Source: Poriferisodalis sp965237655 (GTDB lineage: Bacteria > Actinomycetota > Acidimicrobiia > Acidimicrobiales > Poriferisodalaceae). From it: 64,000 bases of DNA. The stretch is from the NCBI RefSeq assembly GCF_965237655.1, contig NZ_CBDEGB010000001.1:930001-994000 (forward strand). Reading direction: 5' to 3'. The translations under genes and the position numbers were made by a program. The notes beneath the pieces were generated by a model that saw only the letters and a program-made list of their open reading frames with translations, did no database searches and was not told the origin of the DNA. The number at the start of each line of letters is the position of its first letter. Within the stretch, counting starts at the first letter, position 1. This document shows positions 1 to 9,084 of the stretch, one piece after another.

Positions 1-1
1 T

Positions 2-106
2 GAGGGTGGCGGCAGGATCTTCGCCGAGTGTGGTGATGAGCTTGTTCACCAGTGCGTTCCGTTCGATCTCTTCGATGGCCACGGGCTTCTCCTCAAGTGT
101 AAGCAT
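2..106 (-). CDS. N-terminal part of an unidentified protein, cut by the window edge
   Basis: A reading frame starts at an ATG at 106 and runs leftward off the window. The 35 visible residues begin MLTLEEKPVAIEEIERN and continue as a hydrophilic, helix-like segment. Codon use is GC-rich at third positions, as in the neighbouring genes. Too little is present to name a family; a class I methyltransferase N-terminus is one possibility but only a guess. About 150 bases separate it from the citrate synthase gene on the same strand, so it could be downstream of it in the same transcript. Confidence 0.35.
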   Translation of the reverse strand, partial: MLTLEEKPVAIEEIERNALVNKLITTLGEDPAATL

Positions 107-254
107 GTGCAGGCGCGCAGGCGGGCGGCCTCCCCGATGGGCGCCCTTGGACCACTGCGGGCGAGTCGGCAAGGCTCGACAAGGGAGCGGTCTCGCAGGC
201 GGTGCGGTGAGGCAGGCGCGCCGTTTCAGCCCGGCGGCGAGGCTGAGACGCAAT

Positions 255-1439
255 CTATGGCGTGACAACCGTGGGAGCCGGTGAATTTCGGGCCCGCCGG
301 CTGCGCGCCGTGGCCTCGCCACCCGCCGCGACGTACCTCGCGCTCGGCCGGATGATCTTGTTGTCATTGGCCTGTTCAAGAATGTGAGCGCCCCAGCCGA
401 CGATTCGGCTTGCGGTGAAGGTCGGCGTGAAGGCGTCCTGGGGGAGCCCGGCGAGATGCAGAACGACGGCGGCGTAGTACTCCACGTCGGTGACGATGAC
501 GGCACTGGGCCGGTGCTCAGCGAGCAATGTCAGGACTTCTGACTCGATGGCGATTGCCCGCTCGACGAGTTCGCCGCCGAGCTCCAACGCGACTTGCTTC
601 AGTGTCTGCGAGCGGGGGTCTGCGGCCCGATAGACGGCATGCCCGAATCCCATGAGTTTGCGACGGGCGTTGAGCTCGGCCGAGGCCCATGCCCGAGCGT
701 TCGCGGGGTCGCCGATGGCGTCGAGCATGTCGAGGACGCGGCTCGGGGCGCCACCATGGAGCGGGCCCGACAGCGCTCCCAGAGCGCCGGCGATTGCGCC
801 TGCGACGGAGGCACCGGTGCTGGTGATGACCCGGGCGGTGAACGCCGAGGCGTTGAAGCCGTGCTCGGCAGTGAGGTTCAGATAGGTCTCGACCGCCTTC
901 GCGTGGACTGCTCGCGGAGTCTCACCCAGCGCTGATCTCAGGTAGTGCGCTGCATACGAGTGGGTGTCATCGGAACTGACTGGCTCGCCACCTGACCGAA
1001 TCCTGTTGACGGTGCCGAGGACCGTCGGCGCAACTCCGATTGCCCGCAGTACGGCTCGGCGTCGCTCTGCATGGGTCATGTCGATCGTCGGTCGCGGATC
1101 GACAACCAGCGGTAGCACGCTGGCCAGGACGGCCAGCGGATCCAGATCCGTGTGCGACAGCCTGACGGTCAGGTCGCGAGCCTCGGAAGCCAGCGCCCGG
1201 TAGGTCGCAAGCTCAGCTGCGAAAGCAGTCCCTCCGCCGGACTCGGGCAGCACCCCGTCCATCAGCAAGCGGGCAATTGCCTCGAATGACACCGAGCGTG
1301 CGAGGTCGGTGGCGTCGTGGCCTCGGTAGTGGTACCAGCCCTCATCGCCTCGGACCGTGCCGATCGCCGTATTGGCGACGATCAAGCCCTTCAACCCAGG
1401 CGGGGCGACAGCGCCTGCGGGAACGAATTCTGCACTCAT
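255..1439 (-). CDS. citrate synthase family protein (citrate/2-methylcitrate synthase type)
   Basis: A 394-residue protein of the short citrate synthase family, which condenses acetyl-CoA or propionyl-CoA with oxaloacetate. The conserved histidines are visible at about residues 193 (AEHGFNAS), 228 (SGPLHGGAP) and 267 (MGFGHAVYR), followed by the C-terminal GWGAHILEQ segment. The residue matching the catalytic aspartate of the NVDFYSG motif is glutamate (DVEYYAA, about residue 320), a change I believe recurs in second-copy actinobacterial citrate synthases. I chose the ATG at 1439 because an earlier in-frame start at 1475 lies inside the palindromic intergenic element. It is divergent from a second citrate synthase-like gene carrying an HTH domain, so the two are probably functionally linked. 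Confidence 0.88.
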   Translation of the reverse strand: MSAEFVPAGAVAPPGLKGLIVANTAIGTVRGDEGWYHYRGHDATDLARSVSFEAIARLLMDGVLPESGGGTAFAAELATYRALASEARDLTVRLSHTDLDPLAVLASVLPLVVDPRPTIDMTHAERRRAVLRAIGVAPTVLGTVNRIRSGGEPVSSDDTHSYAAHYLRSALGETPRAVHAKAVETYLNLTAEHGFNASAFTARVITSTGASVAGAIAGALGALSGPLHGGAPSRVLDMLDAIGDPANARAWASAELNARRKLMGFGHAVYRAADPRSQTLKQVALELGGELVERAIAIESEVLTLLAEHRPSAVIVTDVEYYAAVVLHLAGLPQDAFTPTFTASRIVGWGAHILEQANDNKIIRPSARYVAAGGEATARSRRARNSPAPTVVTP

Positions 1440-1466
1440 GGCGGGGAGGCTATGCATGCCTGGATA

Positions 1467-1496
1467 TATTGACAATATTGATCAATGTCAATATTG
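1467..1496. promoter_or_regulatory. nested palindromes between divergent citrate synthase genes, probable operator
   Basis: This short AT-rich patch in a GC-rich intergenic region contains two copies of the perfect 8-base palindrome CAATATTG (1473-1480 and 1489-1496), 16 bases apart. Overlapping them is the 10-base palindrome ATTGATCAAT (1477-1486). An outer inverted repeat TATTGAC (1467-1473) / GTCAATA (1487-1493) is also present. The placement between two divergent starts suggests a shared operator. The HTH domain of the adjacent gene is the obvious candidate ligand, but that is inference. Confidence 0.6.
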
Positions 1497-1550
1497 CTTT
1501 GCTCCACACCAACGGCGCGGTGGAGCGCTGGCTGAGAAGAAGCCACGGAC

Positions 1551-2723
1551 ATGGATGATTGGCTGACAACTGAGCAAGCAGCCGCCCGCCTCGGCATCAA
1601 ACGCGAGACGCTCTACGCCTATGTGAGCCGGGGCCTGCTGCACAGGGCGCTCGACGCCGACGGCCGGAGGTCGCGCTTCGACCCCGGAGAGATTGATCGC
1701 CTGCGCCAGCGGCACCGATCAGACGGAGAATTCGCCACGCTCGTGTCGACACGAATCTCGCGGCCGACTGACGAAGGCCTGTACGTGCGTGGTCGCGACC
1801 TGGTGGCCGAAGCCTCGTTGTCGACGTTTGAACAGGCCGCGGATCGGGTGTGGCAGGCAGGCGCAGATGAGACGTGGCCGTCCGTCGTCGATGCAGACGA
1901 ACTTCTCGACGACGTCCAATCCCGACTCTCGAGGCATACGCCCCCCATGGATCGGCTTCGCATCGGAGTAGCGCTGGCTTCTGCCGCGGACCCCCTGCGC
2001 GATGATCTCTCGCCGGCAGCCGTGCGCACGGCTGGCCGTCGAGCGGTGCGGATGATGGTGATGTCGCTTCCGCGTCGCTGTTCGCTTCAGGGTGATGGCG
2101 TTGCCGACGCGTTGTGGTGTCGCTTGGCGCGGCGACAGGCGGGCCAGCGGCGCCGGTTTGCATTGAGTCGCGCTCTGGTGCTGCTGCTTGAGCACGGCAT
2201 GGCGAGTTCCACGCTCGGGGCTCGCGTCGCGGCCTCTGTGCGCGCCGATCCGTACTCGGTCATCACTGCTGGCCTCGGCGTGCTCGGCGGGCGCCTGCAC
2301 GGCGCCGCAAGCGCTCCGGTCCACCGTCTCTTCGCCGAAGCCGCACGCAGCGGTGATGCGGCCCGTGCACTGGGTGATGCGCAGCGAACGCTGAGAAGCA
2401 CCCCAGGGTTCGGTCACGTCACGCTCAAGCGACGCGATGCTCGATGCGGAGCACTGCTGGAAGCCGTCACGAGCGCCTGGCCCACGGACGAGCGTCTCCA
2501 AACGGTGCTGGAGGTGTACGACCTCGCGACCGACCGCACTGACGGCATCGCCACCGTGGACTTCGCGCTCGGTGCTCTGACGTATCTGGCAGACATGCAG
2601 ACCGAGGCGGGTGAGGCCGTCTTCGCTATTGCGCGCACGGTCGGCTGGGTCACTCACGCTCTGGAGGAATACGACGAGGGGCCGCTTCGCTTCCGCTTTC
2701 GAGCCCGCTACGTCGGCGACTGA
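1551..2723 (+). CDS. citrate synthase-like protein with N-terminal helix-turn-helix domain
   Basis: A 390-residue protein. Residues 5-50 form a MerR/excisionase-type HTH (LTTEQAAARLGIKRETLYAY, then a wing ending in FDPGEIDRL). The rest is a citrate synthase fold: the catalytic-site motifs GGRLHGAAS, GFGHVTLK and TVDFALGAL keep both histidines and the aspartate, and ARTVGWVTHALEE matches the family's C-terminal segment. Fusions of this kind occur in Actinobacteria and Proteobacteria; their enzymatic or sensory role is not settled to my knowledge. It is divergent from a conventional citrate synthase gene, with a palindrome cluster between. It may be a metabolite-sensing autoregulator, an enzyme subunit, or both. 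Confidence 0.8.
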   Translation: MDDWLTTEQAAARLGIKRETLYAYVSRGLLHRALDADGRRSRFDPGEIDRLRQRHRSDGEFATLVSTRISRPTDEGLYVRGRDLVAEASLSTFEQAADRVWQAGADETWPSVVDADELLDDVQSRLSRHTPPMDRLRIGVALASAADPLRDDLSPAAVRTAGRRAVRMMVMSLPRRCSLQGDGVADALWCRLARRQAGQRRRFALSRALVLLLEHGMASSTLGARVAASVRADPYSVITAGLGVLGGRLHGAASAPVHRLFAEAARSGDAARALGDAQRTLRSTPGFGHVTLKRRDARCGALLEAVTSAWPTDERLQTVLEVYDLATDRTDGIATVDFALGALTYLADMQTEAGEAVFAIARTVGWVTHALEEYDEGPLRFRFRARYVGD

Positions 2724-2813
2724 TCACGGCGAGATGCCCGCACACGGCCGTGAGGTCGATGCAGCCACCGGCCTGAAGCAGCGACTCGTGACAGCCGGGC
2801 TGCAGGGGACCTC

Positions 2814-3953
2814 TCAGCCGAGGCCGAGTTCGCGCGAAATTACGATTCGTTGAATCTCGCTGGTGCCTTCGCCGATCTCCAGGATTTTCGCATCGCGATA
2901 GAACCGCGCCACAGGGGTTTCGTCGATGAAGCCGTAGCCGCCAAAGATCTGCGTCGCTTCGCGGGTCGCCGCCACAGCTGCCTCTGTCGCATAGAGCTTG
3001 GCGATGGCTGCCTCCTTCTTGAACGGCAGTCCTGCGTCTTTGCGTGCCGCAGCGGCGTAGGTCACCTGTCGAGCTGTTTCAGCGGCTACCGCCATGTCGG
3101 CGCACTTGAATGCGACCGCTTGGTTGCTGCCGATCGGCCTGCCGAATGCGATCCGCTGGTTCGCGTACGCCGTGCATTCTTCGAGACACGCCTGAATCAA
3201 CCCGACTGCGAGTGCCGCGATGGCGATCCGCCCGTCGTCGAGGGTGGCCAAGAACTGCTGAAACCCTCGGCCGGGCGCCCCGAGAAGGTTGGATTCAGGC
3301 ACTCGGCATCCGTCGAACCGAAGCCCGTGGGTGTCCGATGCGTGCCATCCCATCTTGTGGTATGCCGATTCCACGACGAAGCCAGAGGTGCCGGAGGGCA
3401 CGATGATGGTCGAGATGCCGTCGGCGGTGCGCGCCGTCACCGTGACCAGGCTGGTGATATCAGTGCCCGAGTTCGTGATGAAGCACTTCGATCCATCGAT
3501 CACCCAGTGCGGCTGGTCGCCTGAGGTGTCGAGCGTGGCGCGTGTCTTGGTCGCGCCGGCGTCCGAGCCGGCGTCGGGCTCCGTCAGACCGAACCCGGCG
3601 AGCGCTTGACCGGCCACTAAGTCGGGCAGGTACTCGTGCTTCTGTGCGTCTGATCCGAACTCGAAGATGGGCTTGGCGCCGAGGCAGACAGCCGCTTCCA
3701 AGGTGATCCCCAGCGACTGATCGGCACGGCCTACTTCCTCGATGGCGATGCACAGAGTGGTGAAGTCCGCCTCTGCTCCGCCGAATTCCTCCGGGAAGAT
3801 CAGCCCGAACAGCCCGAGGTCGCCCATCGCCTTGACGGTGTCCGTGGGAAAGGTGTGGTCGAGATCCCATTCCGCCGCGTAGGGGGCGATCTCGGCGTTC
3901 GCGAAGTCGCGCACGACGGACCGGAATTGGTTCTGCTCGTCGGTGAATTGCAT
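2814..3953 (-). CDS. acyl-CoA dehydrogenase
   Basis: A FAD-dependent flavoprotein that oxidises an acyl-CoA to the trans-2-enoyl-CoA; full length for the family at 379 residues. The N-terminal helical domain starts MQFTDEQNQFRSVVRDF. The middle domain has GFGLTEPDAGSDAG and WVIDGSKCFITN. The C-terminal domain ends with AKILEIGEGTSEIQRIVIS, which holds the conserved catalytic-base glutamate of the IxEGTS motif. ATG 3953 is preferred over an in-frame GTG at 3965 because a GAGG Shine-Dalgarno-like stretch precedes it and the family usually starts at this point. The natural substrate cannot be read from sequence. Confidence 0.9.
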   Translation of the reverse strand: MQFTDEQNQFRSVVRDFANAEIAPYAAEWDLDHTFPTDTVKAMGDLGLFGLIFPEEFGGAEADFTTLCIAIEEVGRADQSLGITLEAAVCLGAKPIFEFGSDAQKHEYLPDLVAGQALAGFGLTEPDAGSDAGATKTRATLDTSGDQPHWVIDGSKCFITNSGTDITSLVTVTARTADGISTIIVPSGTSGFVVESAYHKMGWHASDTHGLRFDGCRVPESNLLGAPGRGFQQFLATLDDGRIAIAALAVGLIQACLEECTAYANQRIAFGRPIGSNQAVAFKCADMAVAAETARQVTYAAAARKDAGLPFKKEAAIAKLYATEAAVAATREATQIFGGYGFIDETPVARFYRDAKILEIGEGTSEIQRIVISRELGLG

Positions 3954-3992
3954 GGCGCTGTACACCTCGTGTCTGGATCAACGGGCTGGCGT

Positions 3993-4694
3993 CTACAGGG
4001 CCATGAACTTGCGTTGAAGGTCCCGATCGTTGCGAAGCTCCGCGATGTCGAGGCTCTCGATGATCTCGCCCTTCTCCATGATCAGACCCCGGCGGGCGAT
4101 GCGGGCGGCGAAGTCGAGGTTCTGCTCCACGACGAGGACGGCAATGCCGCGCTTGGAGTTGATGTGGTCGATGACCTCCGCGATCTGATCGAGAATCGAC
4201 GGCTGAATCCCTTCGGAGGGCTCGTCGAGCAGCAGCAGCCTCGGCTCGGAGACAAGTGCGCGGGCGAGCGCCAGGATCTGCTGCTGGCCGCCGGACAAGT
4301 TGCCGCCCCGGGCCCGGCGACGGGTTGCCAGGAGGGGGAACTCGTCGTAGATCTCGTCGAGGCTGCTGTCGCTGGAGCGCCCGACTGCCGCGGCTCCCAC
4401 TTTGAGGTTTTCTGCCACGGTGAGCTTCGGGAAAATGTCCCGGCCTTGTGGCACGTGGGCGATGCCCATGCGGGCGCGTTCGTAGGGCTTGAGCGGCGTG
4501 AGATCGGTGCCTTCGAAGGTCAGGGTCCCGCCGGTGCAGCCGACTGCGCCGCTGATGGTTCGCATGAGCGTTGTCTTGCCGACGCCGTTGCGTCCGAGGA
4601 CGGCAACGCGCTCTCCGGCTTCTAGGGACAGGTCGACGCCGTGGAGGACCGCCGCGGTTCCGTACCCGGCACGCAGATCAGTCGCTTGCAGCAT
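3993..4694 (-). CDS. branched-chain/amide-type ABC transporter ATPase, LivF-like
   Basis: The second ATP-binding subunit of a LivFGHM/UrtABCDE-type importer (233 residues). It has Walker A GRNGVGKTT, the signature LSGGQQQ, Walker B LLLLDEPSEG and the family-typical VEQNLDFAARIA near the C-terminus. The ATG at 4694 lies inside the 3' end of the upstream fused permease-ATPase gene (17-base overlap), a sign of translational coupling. With the neighbouring permeases and binding protein it forms a complete importer acting at the inner face of the membrane. Confidence 0.9.
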   Translation of the reverse strand: MLQATDLRAGYGTAAVLHGVDLSLEAGERVAVLGRNGVGKTTLMRTISGAVGCTGGTLTFEGTDLTPLKPYERARMGIAHVPQGRDIFPKLTVAENLKVGAAAVGRSSDSSLDEIYDEFPLLATRRRARGGNLSGGQQQILALARALVSEPRLLLLDEPSEGIQPSILDQIAEVIDHINSKRGIAVLVVEQNLDFAARIARRGLIMEKGEIIESLDIAELRNDRDLQRKFMAL

Positions 4695-6564
4695 CGGCGT
4701 GGCTCCCTCCCAAGTAGATGTCGATGATGCGCTCGTCGTCTGACAGCTCCCCGAAGGTGCCTTGAGCGAACACTGATCCCATGTGGAGCACGGTGACCGG
4801 CGCGCCAAGCTGGCGCACGAATTCCATGTCGTGCTCTACGACGATGACGGATGCCTGTTCGCCCAATTCAGTCACGAGGCTGGCGGTGCGCTCGGTTTCG
4901 TCTCGTGTCATTCCAGCCGTCGGCTCGTCGAGCAGCACGATGCCTGGATCGCCCGCGACGACCATGCCGATTTCCAGCCATTGCTGCTGGCCGTGGGACA
5001 GAGTGCCGGCGGGACGTTCGGCGTCGTCGCTGAGCCCGAGCCACTCGAGCAGGTCCGCCGAACGGTTCCGGGCCGACTCGACAGTGCGAGCCTTTGCGTA
5101 GCACGCGAGCCAGAGGTTTTCCCGTGCCGTCAACGTCTTGTAGATGGAAGCGACTTGCAGCTTGATGCCGATGCCGCTGCGGGCCCTGCGGTAGGGATGC
5201 CACTTCGTCAGGTCATGATCGTCGAGCGTCACAGATCCCGATGTGGCGCGCAGCTGGCCCGACAGCAATGCGAGCAGCGTGCTCTTGCCGGCGCCGTTGG
5301 GTCCGATGAGGCACGACACGCCCCGTGGCGGGAACTCCAACGTGACGTCGTCCACCGCTGCCAGTCCGCCGAATCGTCTCGTTACGTCACGAGCTGCGAT
5401 ACGGCGCGCTGGCTGCTCGATGGCGTCGCGCAGCGCGGTCGCACCGGTGCCGCGTTGACCACCGGCGCCGTCTCTTGCCACGACGCCTTGGTGAGCAAGC
5501 TGGCGAGCACTGCCGGCTAGGCGGTTCCGGGACCAGATGCGGACCCGACCCAAGCCGGTGACGATTCCGCCAGGCAATGCCAACACGATCACGATCAGCA
5601 GCAGTCCGAGAACGATCGGCTCGTTGTCACCGCTCGCACCGCCGAACCAGGACGAGAAGCCCTTGACGACGAGCACTCCGACAATTGCCCCGGCGACGCT
5701 CGTGCGGCCGCCTACCAGCACCCAGATCACCACTAGTGCCGCCGGAGCGAGCGAGAACACCGGTGGGCTAATGAACCGGCCCCACGCCGCGAACAGGGCG
5801 CCTGCAAGTCCTGCGATGGCGCCACCGATGGTGAACAGCGCCAGCTTGTGCCAGCGCACGTCGTAGCCGAGCAGTTCTGTGCGCAACTCGTTGTGCTGCA
5901 GCGCGACGGCGATCCGCCCGAACGGCCGTCGCGCGATGACCCGGATGATCACCGCGATGAGCAATCCAGCGGCGACGCACACCAAGAAGAACTGCGTCCG
6001 GGTGAGAACGTGGCTGTCGGCGCCTGGCAGCCGCCATGTGAGGCGAGGAATGCGAGTCATTCCGTTGTATCCGCCGAACGGGGCGTCGCCAATGCGGTAC
6101 GCAGTGCCCGATGTCGAGTTCACGAATGCGAACAGCACCAGGCTCGTGGCGAGCGTGATGATCGCCACATACACGTCAGTGACGTTGCCGTAGAACATGA
6201 AATAGCCGAGAAGCGCTGCGAAGATCGACCCGACGACGACTGCGGCCACTACTGCAGTGATGGTCTCGCCGGTGTTGTCAGCAAAGTTGATGGCCCAGAA
6301 CCCGTAGGTGTAGCCGCCGATGCCGTAGATGGCCGCTTGGCCAAGGCTGAAGATGCCGCCCTGTCCCCATACGAGCGTCAGGGACAGCGCGAGGATCGCC
6401 TGGGTAGCCCACAGCGACCACTCGAACGCGGTGAATTCCTGCACCAAGTTCGCCAGCACCGCAGCTGCGACAAACGCAGCGGCGGCGCCGGCAAGGTCCG
6501 TGCGCAGCCTTCCATGTGCGGTTCCCCCGCCTGGTGCGCTGAGCCGCGCCAGCAAGGCGTTCAT
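4678..6564 (-). CDS. fused ABC permease-ATPase (LivM-LivG type)
   Basis: A single 628-residue protein combines two subunits that are usually separate. Residues about 1-340 are a LivM/UrtC-like permease with multiple membrane helices (VWGQGGIFSLGQAAIYGIGG is the family loop). Residues about 380-628 are a LivG/UrtD-like ATPase with Walker A GPNGAGKST, signature TLSHGQQQW, Walker B GIVLLDEPTAG and VEHDMEFVRQL. The linker contains a short Gly/Arg-rich stretch. Fusions of this sort are known in the family. It overlaps the upstream permease gene by four bases (ATGA) and the downstream ATPase gene, so stoichiometry is tightly coupled. Confidence 0.9.
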   Translation of the reverse strand: MNALLARLSAPGGGTAHGRLRTDLAGAAAAFVAAAVLANLVQEFTAFEWSLWATQAILALSLTLVWGQGGIFSLGQAAIYGIGGYTYGFWAINFADNTGETITAVVAAVVVGSIFAALLGYFMFYGNVTDVYVAIITLATSLVLFAFVNSTSGTAYRIGDAPFGGYNGMTRIPRLTWRLPGADSHVLTRTQFFLVCVAAGLLIAVIIRVIARRPFGRIAVALQHNELRTELLGYDVRWHKLALFTIGGAIAGLAGALFAAWGRFISPPVFSLAPAALVVIWVLVGGRTSVAGAIVGVLVVKGFSSWFGGASGDNEPIVLGLLLIVIVLALPGGIVTGLGRVRIWSRNRLAGSARQLAHQGVVARDGAGGQRGTGATALRDAIEQPARRIAARDVTRRFGGLAAVDDVTLEFPPRGVSCLIGPNGAGKSTLLALLSGQLRATSGSVTLDDHDLTKWHPYRRARSGIGIKLQVASIYKTLTARENLWLACYAKARTVESARNRSADLLEWLGLSDDAERPAGTLSHGQQQWLEIGMVVAGDPGIVLLDEPTAGMTRDETERTASLVTELGEQASVIVVEHDMEFVRQLGAPVTVLHMGSVFAQGTFGELSDDERIIDIYLGGSHADAASD

Positions 6565-7424
6565 CGCAGGCTCCGACGGCCGGTGAGGCCTTGGGGCATG
6601 AACCGCAGGATCACGATCGCCGCGATCAGCAGCATGGCTTGTCCAATCACCGGTGTGAACCAGTTCGTGCTGAGGTTCTCAATGAACCCCAGCAGCCCGC
6701 TGGCCGACACGGGCCCGGCGACAAAGGCCGGCCCGCCGACGATCACCGTCATGAACGAGCGGGCCACGAACGTCTGGCCCATGGTCGGGATGACGCCGAC
6801 GAGCGGAGCCAGCAGCGCACCAGCGGCCCCGGCCAGCGCTGCGCCAAACCCGAACGTCCACATGTTCACCCGGGACGTATTGACGCCGAGGCTCTCGGCC
6901 ATGGTGGAGGATTGCACCGACGCTCGCGCATGCAGCCCGTAGCGGGTGTGGTGCATGACGCCGTAGGTGACCAGTACGCACGCCGCAGCAGCCCCCATCA
7001 GCACGACGTTGTAGGTCGACATCGAATAGCTGCCGACGTTGAAGTTGCCGACTGGCACCGCGATGCCCTCGGTCACCGATCCGTAGAGGTTCTCGATGAC
7101 CTGGACCATGATCAGCGACAGCCCCCAGGTCGCGAGCATCGTGTCGGTCAGGCGGGCGTAGAGCCATCGGATGAGCAACCGCTCGACGATGATGCCGAAC
7201 ACGCCAACGGCCAGCGAAGCGACCAGCATCGCGACCCAGACGTTGAGTCCGTTGCGAACCCCGCTGAGCGTGGCGAAGGCTCCCAGCATGATGAACTCGC
7301 CGTGAGCGAGGTTGATGATCCCCCGCATGCCGAAGGTGATTGCCAACCCGATGGACACCAAGGCCAGCACCGAGATCGTCGTGGTGAGATCAAAGCCGAG
7401 GTTGAAGAGTCGGTCGAAGGCCAT
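6561..7424 (-). CDS. branched-chain/amide-type ABC transporter permease, LivH/UrtB-like
   Basis: A 287-residue integral membrane protein. The LivH signature ITFGMRGIINLAHGEFIMLG is near residues 30-50, with about eight hydrophobic helices. It is the first permease of the importer and overlaps the fused permease-ATPase by four bases. Between it and the binding-protein gene upstream lies a strong RNA hairpin, which probably sets the ratio of binding protein to permease. Confidence 0.9.
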   Translation of the reverse strand: MAFDRLFNLGFDLTTTISVLALVSIGLAITFGMRGIINLAHGEFIMLGAFATLSGVRNGLNVWVAMLVASLAVGVFGIIVERLLIRWLYARLTDTMLATWGLSLIMVQVIENLYGSVTEGIAVPVGNFNVGSYSMSTYNVVLMGAAAACVLVTYGVMHHTRYGLHARASVQSSTMAESLGVNTSRVNMWTFGFGAALAGAAGALLAPLVGVIPTMGQTFVARSFMTVIVGGPAFVAGPVSASGLLGFIENLSTNWFTPVIGQAMLLIAAIVILRFMPQGLTGRRSLR

Positions 7425-7461
7425 CGGCTCGGCGTGCTCCGTTGTTCTTCGGATTCATGAG

Positions 7462-7508
7462 GCAGTCGCGGGAAGCGCCGAGGGGTGTTGGCGCCTTCCC
7501 GCGACTGC
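7462..7508 (-). terminator. large intercistronic hairpin between binding protein and permease genes
   Basis: A perfect 14-base inverted repeat, GCAGTCGCGGGAAG (7462-7475) and its complement (7495-7508), encloses an inner CGCC/GGCG pairing. It is 25 bases past the binding-protein stop codon and upstream of the permease. No U-run follows, so it is more likely a partial terminator or 3' stabiliser, as between malE and malF, than a full stop. Confidence 0.65.
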
Positions 7509-7533
7509 ATGTCGCTGGCCCCGCCGGGAGGGA

Positions 7534-8907
7534 TCAGGGAGTGAACTGTTCGTTCGTGTCGGGGCTGGCGATCAGATCGCAGACGTCCTGTTCGAACGAC
7601 GGCGGGATGTTGTCGAACGTCTCGAAGACGTCGAAGCCGTTGCTGGCATTGGCACGGGCCAGGCTGACCGGCTGGATCAGGTGGTGCGATCCGCCGTCCA
7701 TGCTCACCTCGCCCTTCGGGCTGCCGAAGCTGACACCGCTCTCGAGTTGTGCGATCACTGCGTCGCGGTCCAAGGTCCCTGCGGCGTTCACAGCGTCAGC
7801 CCACAGGTGCCACCCCTCCCAGACATAGACAGCAAGGTCTGTGATGTATGGGTAGTCGCCGCCGAACTCGTTCTGCCAAGCAGTGACAAATGCTGCATTG
7901 ACAGAGGTGTCGAGTTCTTCGAAGTACGGGTAGGCGACGACGATTCCTTCCGAGGAGGCTGCATCGAGTGCGACTTGTTCGCTGCCCAGTCCGAACGTCG
8001 TCGACACGATGGGGATGTCGGCGTTGACCCCGGCCGCGTTGTACTGGCTGTAGAACGACATGTGAGCGCCGCCGACCAGCAGTGACACGACCGCGTCGGG
8101 GCTGGCGTTCTGCACCTCGGAGATCGTGGTGCCGAACTCGGCGACGTCGAGGGGGAAGAAGTCCTCGCCCACGATCTCGCCGCCGTTCTCCGCTGCGTAC
8201 TCACGCACCCAGTCGGCCGAGATCTGGCCGTAGTTGTAGTCCGCGGCGAGCACGTACAGGCGTGGCCCCATATTCTTGATCGCCCACGGGATCAGCACCT
8301 GCAGCTGCTGGGTCGGCACCACTCCGGTGACGAAGGTGTTGCGGTCGCACACGCCGCCCTCGTAGAGGACGTTGTAGAAGTACAGCAACTCGGCCTCGTC
8401 GAAGATGGGCCGGATCGCCTCACGCGAAGCGCTGGTGATGCCGGCATGGACCACGGCGAGGTCTCGGGCCACCAGTTGGTCGGCTCCGGCGATGTACTCG
8501 TTCTGATCAGACTTCGAGTCGAGTGCCACGAGCTCGAGCTGACGGCCGAGCACTCCGCCCTTTGCATTGATGTCGGCGATCGCGAGCCGCGTGGCGTCTG
8601 CCATCGGCGTGCCGTAGATGTTCAGCGGTCCCGTCTCGTCGAGGAGACTGCCGACACGGATCGGCTCTGTCTCGGTTGGCGCCGCGGCCTCGTCGTCCGC
8701 CATGTCCGCAGTCGTGGTCTCGGTGGCCCCCGCAGCAGTGTCGGCAGCGCCCGCGTCGGCGGCCGTAGCGGTTTCAGTCGCTGGTTCGGCGGCATCATCG
8801 CTGCTGGTACATGCCGTCGCCGTCAGTCCGAGCGCGACGAGTGCGACAGCGAGTCTGTATAGGTGACTCCGGGCGCGGGGCCTGGCCACGCTTGCATTTG
8901 CAGACAT
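7534..8907 (-). CDS. ABC transporter substrate-binding lipoprotein, AmiC/UrtA/FmdD-like
   Basis: A periplasmic-type binding protein (457 residues). A signal peptide ends in a lipobox (GLTATAC, lipidated Cys at about residue 33), followed by an Ala/Thr/Glu-rich linker to residue 80. The binding domain has motifs typical of the AmiC/UrtA branch: YEGGVCDRNTFVTGVVPTQQ and FYNVLY. It is therefore more likely to bind an amide, urea or related compound than a branched-chain amino acid. It heads the transporter gene set and is followed by a strong hairpin. A two-component system and an amidase are encoded just upstream, which supports an amide substrate. Confidence 0.85.
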   Translation of the reverse strand: MSANASVARPRARSHLYRLAVALVALGLTATACTSSDDAAEPATETATAADAGAADTAAGATETTTADMADDEAAAPTETEPIRVGSLLDETGPLNIYGTPMADATRLAIADINAKGGVLGRQLELVALDSKSDQNEYIAGADQLVARDLAVVHAGITSASREAIRPIFDEAELLYFYNVLYEGGVCDRNTFVTGVVPTQQLQVLIPWAIKNMGPRLYVLAADYNYGQISADWVREYAAENGGEIVGEDFFPLDVAEFGTTISEVQNASPDAVVSLLVGGAHMSFYSQYNAAGVNADIPIVSTTFGLGSEQVALDAASSEGIVVAYPYFEELDTSVNAAFVTAWQNEFGGDYPYITDLAVYVWEGWHLWADAVNAAGTLDRDAVIAQLESGVSFGSPKGEVSMDGGSHHLIQPVSLARANASNGFDVFETFDNIPPSFEQDVCDLIASPDTNEQFTP

Positions 8908-9084
8908 AGGAACTGGTCTCCCCTTCGTGACGCTTCAGTCATCGATCACAGGCGCCGCACCATGCGGCCCCTCCGGCGCGATGCATCTGAGGCGTGTTCT
9001 GCACAGTGCTTATTTCGCAAGCTCGATGCGCCGACACACGCGATTGCAGGGTCTCGCGCAACTACGCGCGAATGCAGGTGCTGG

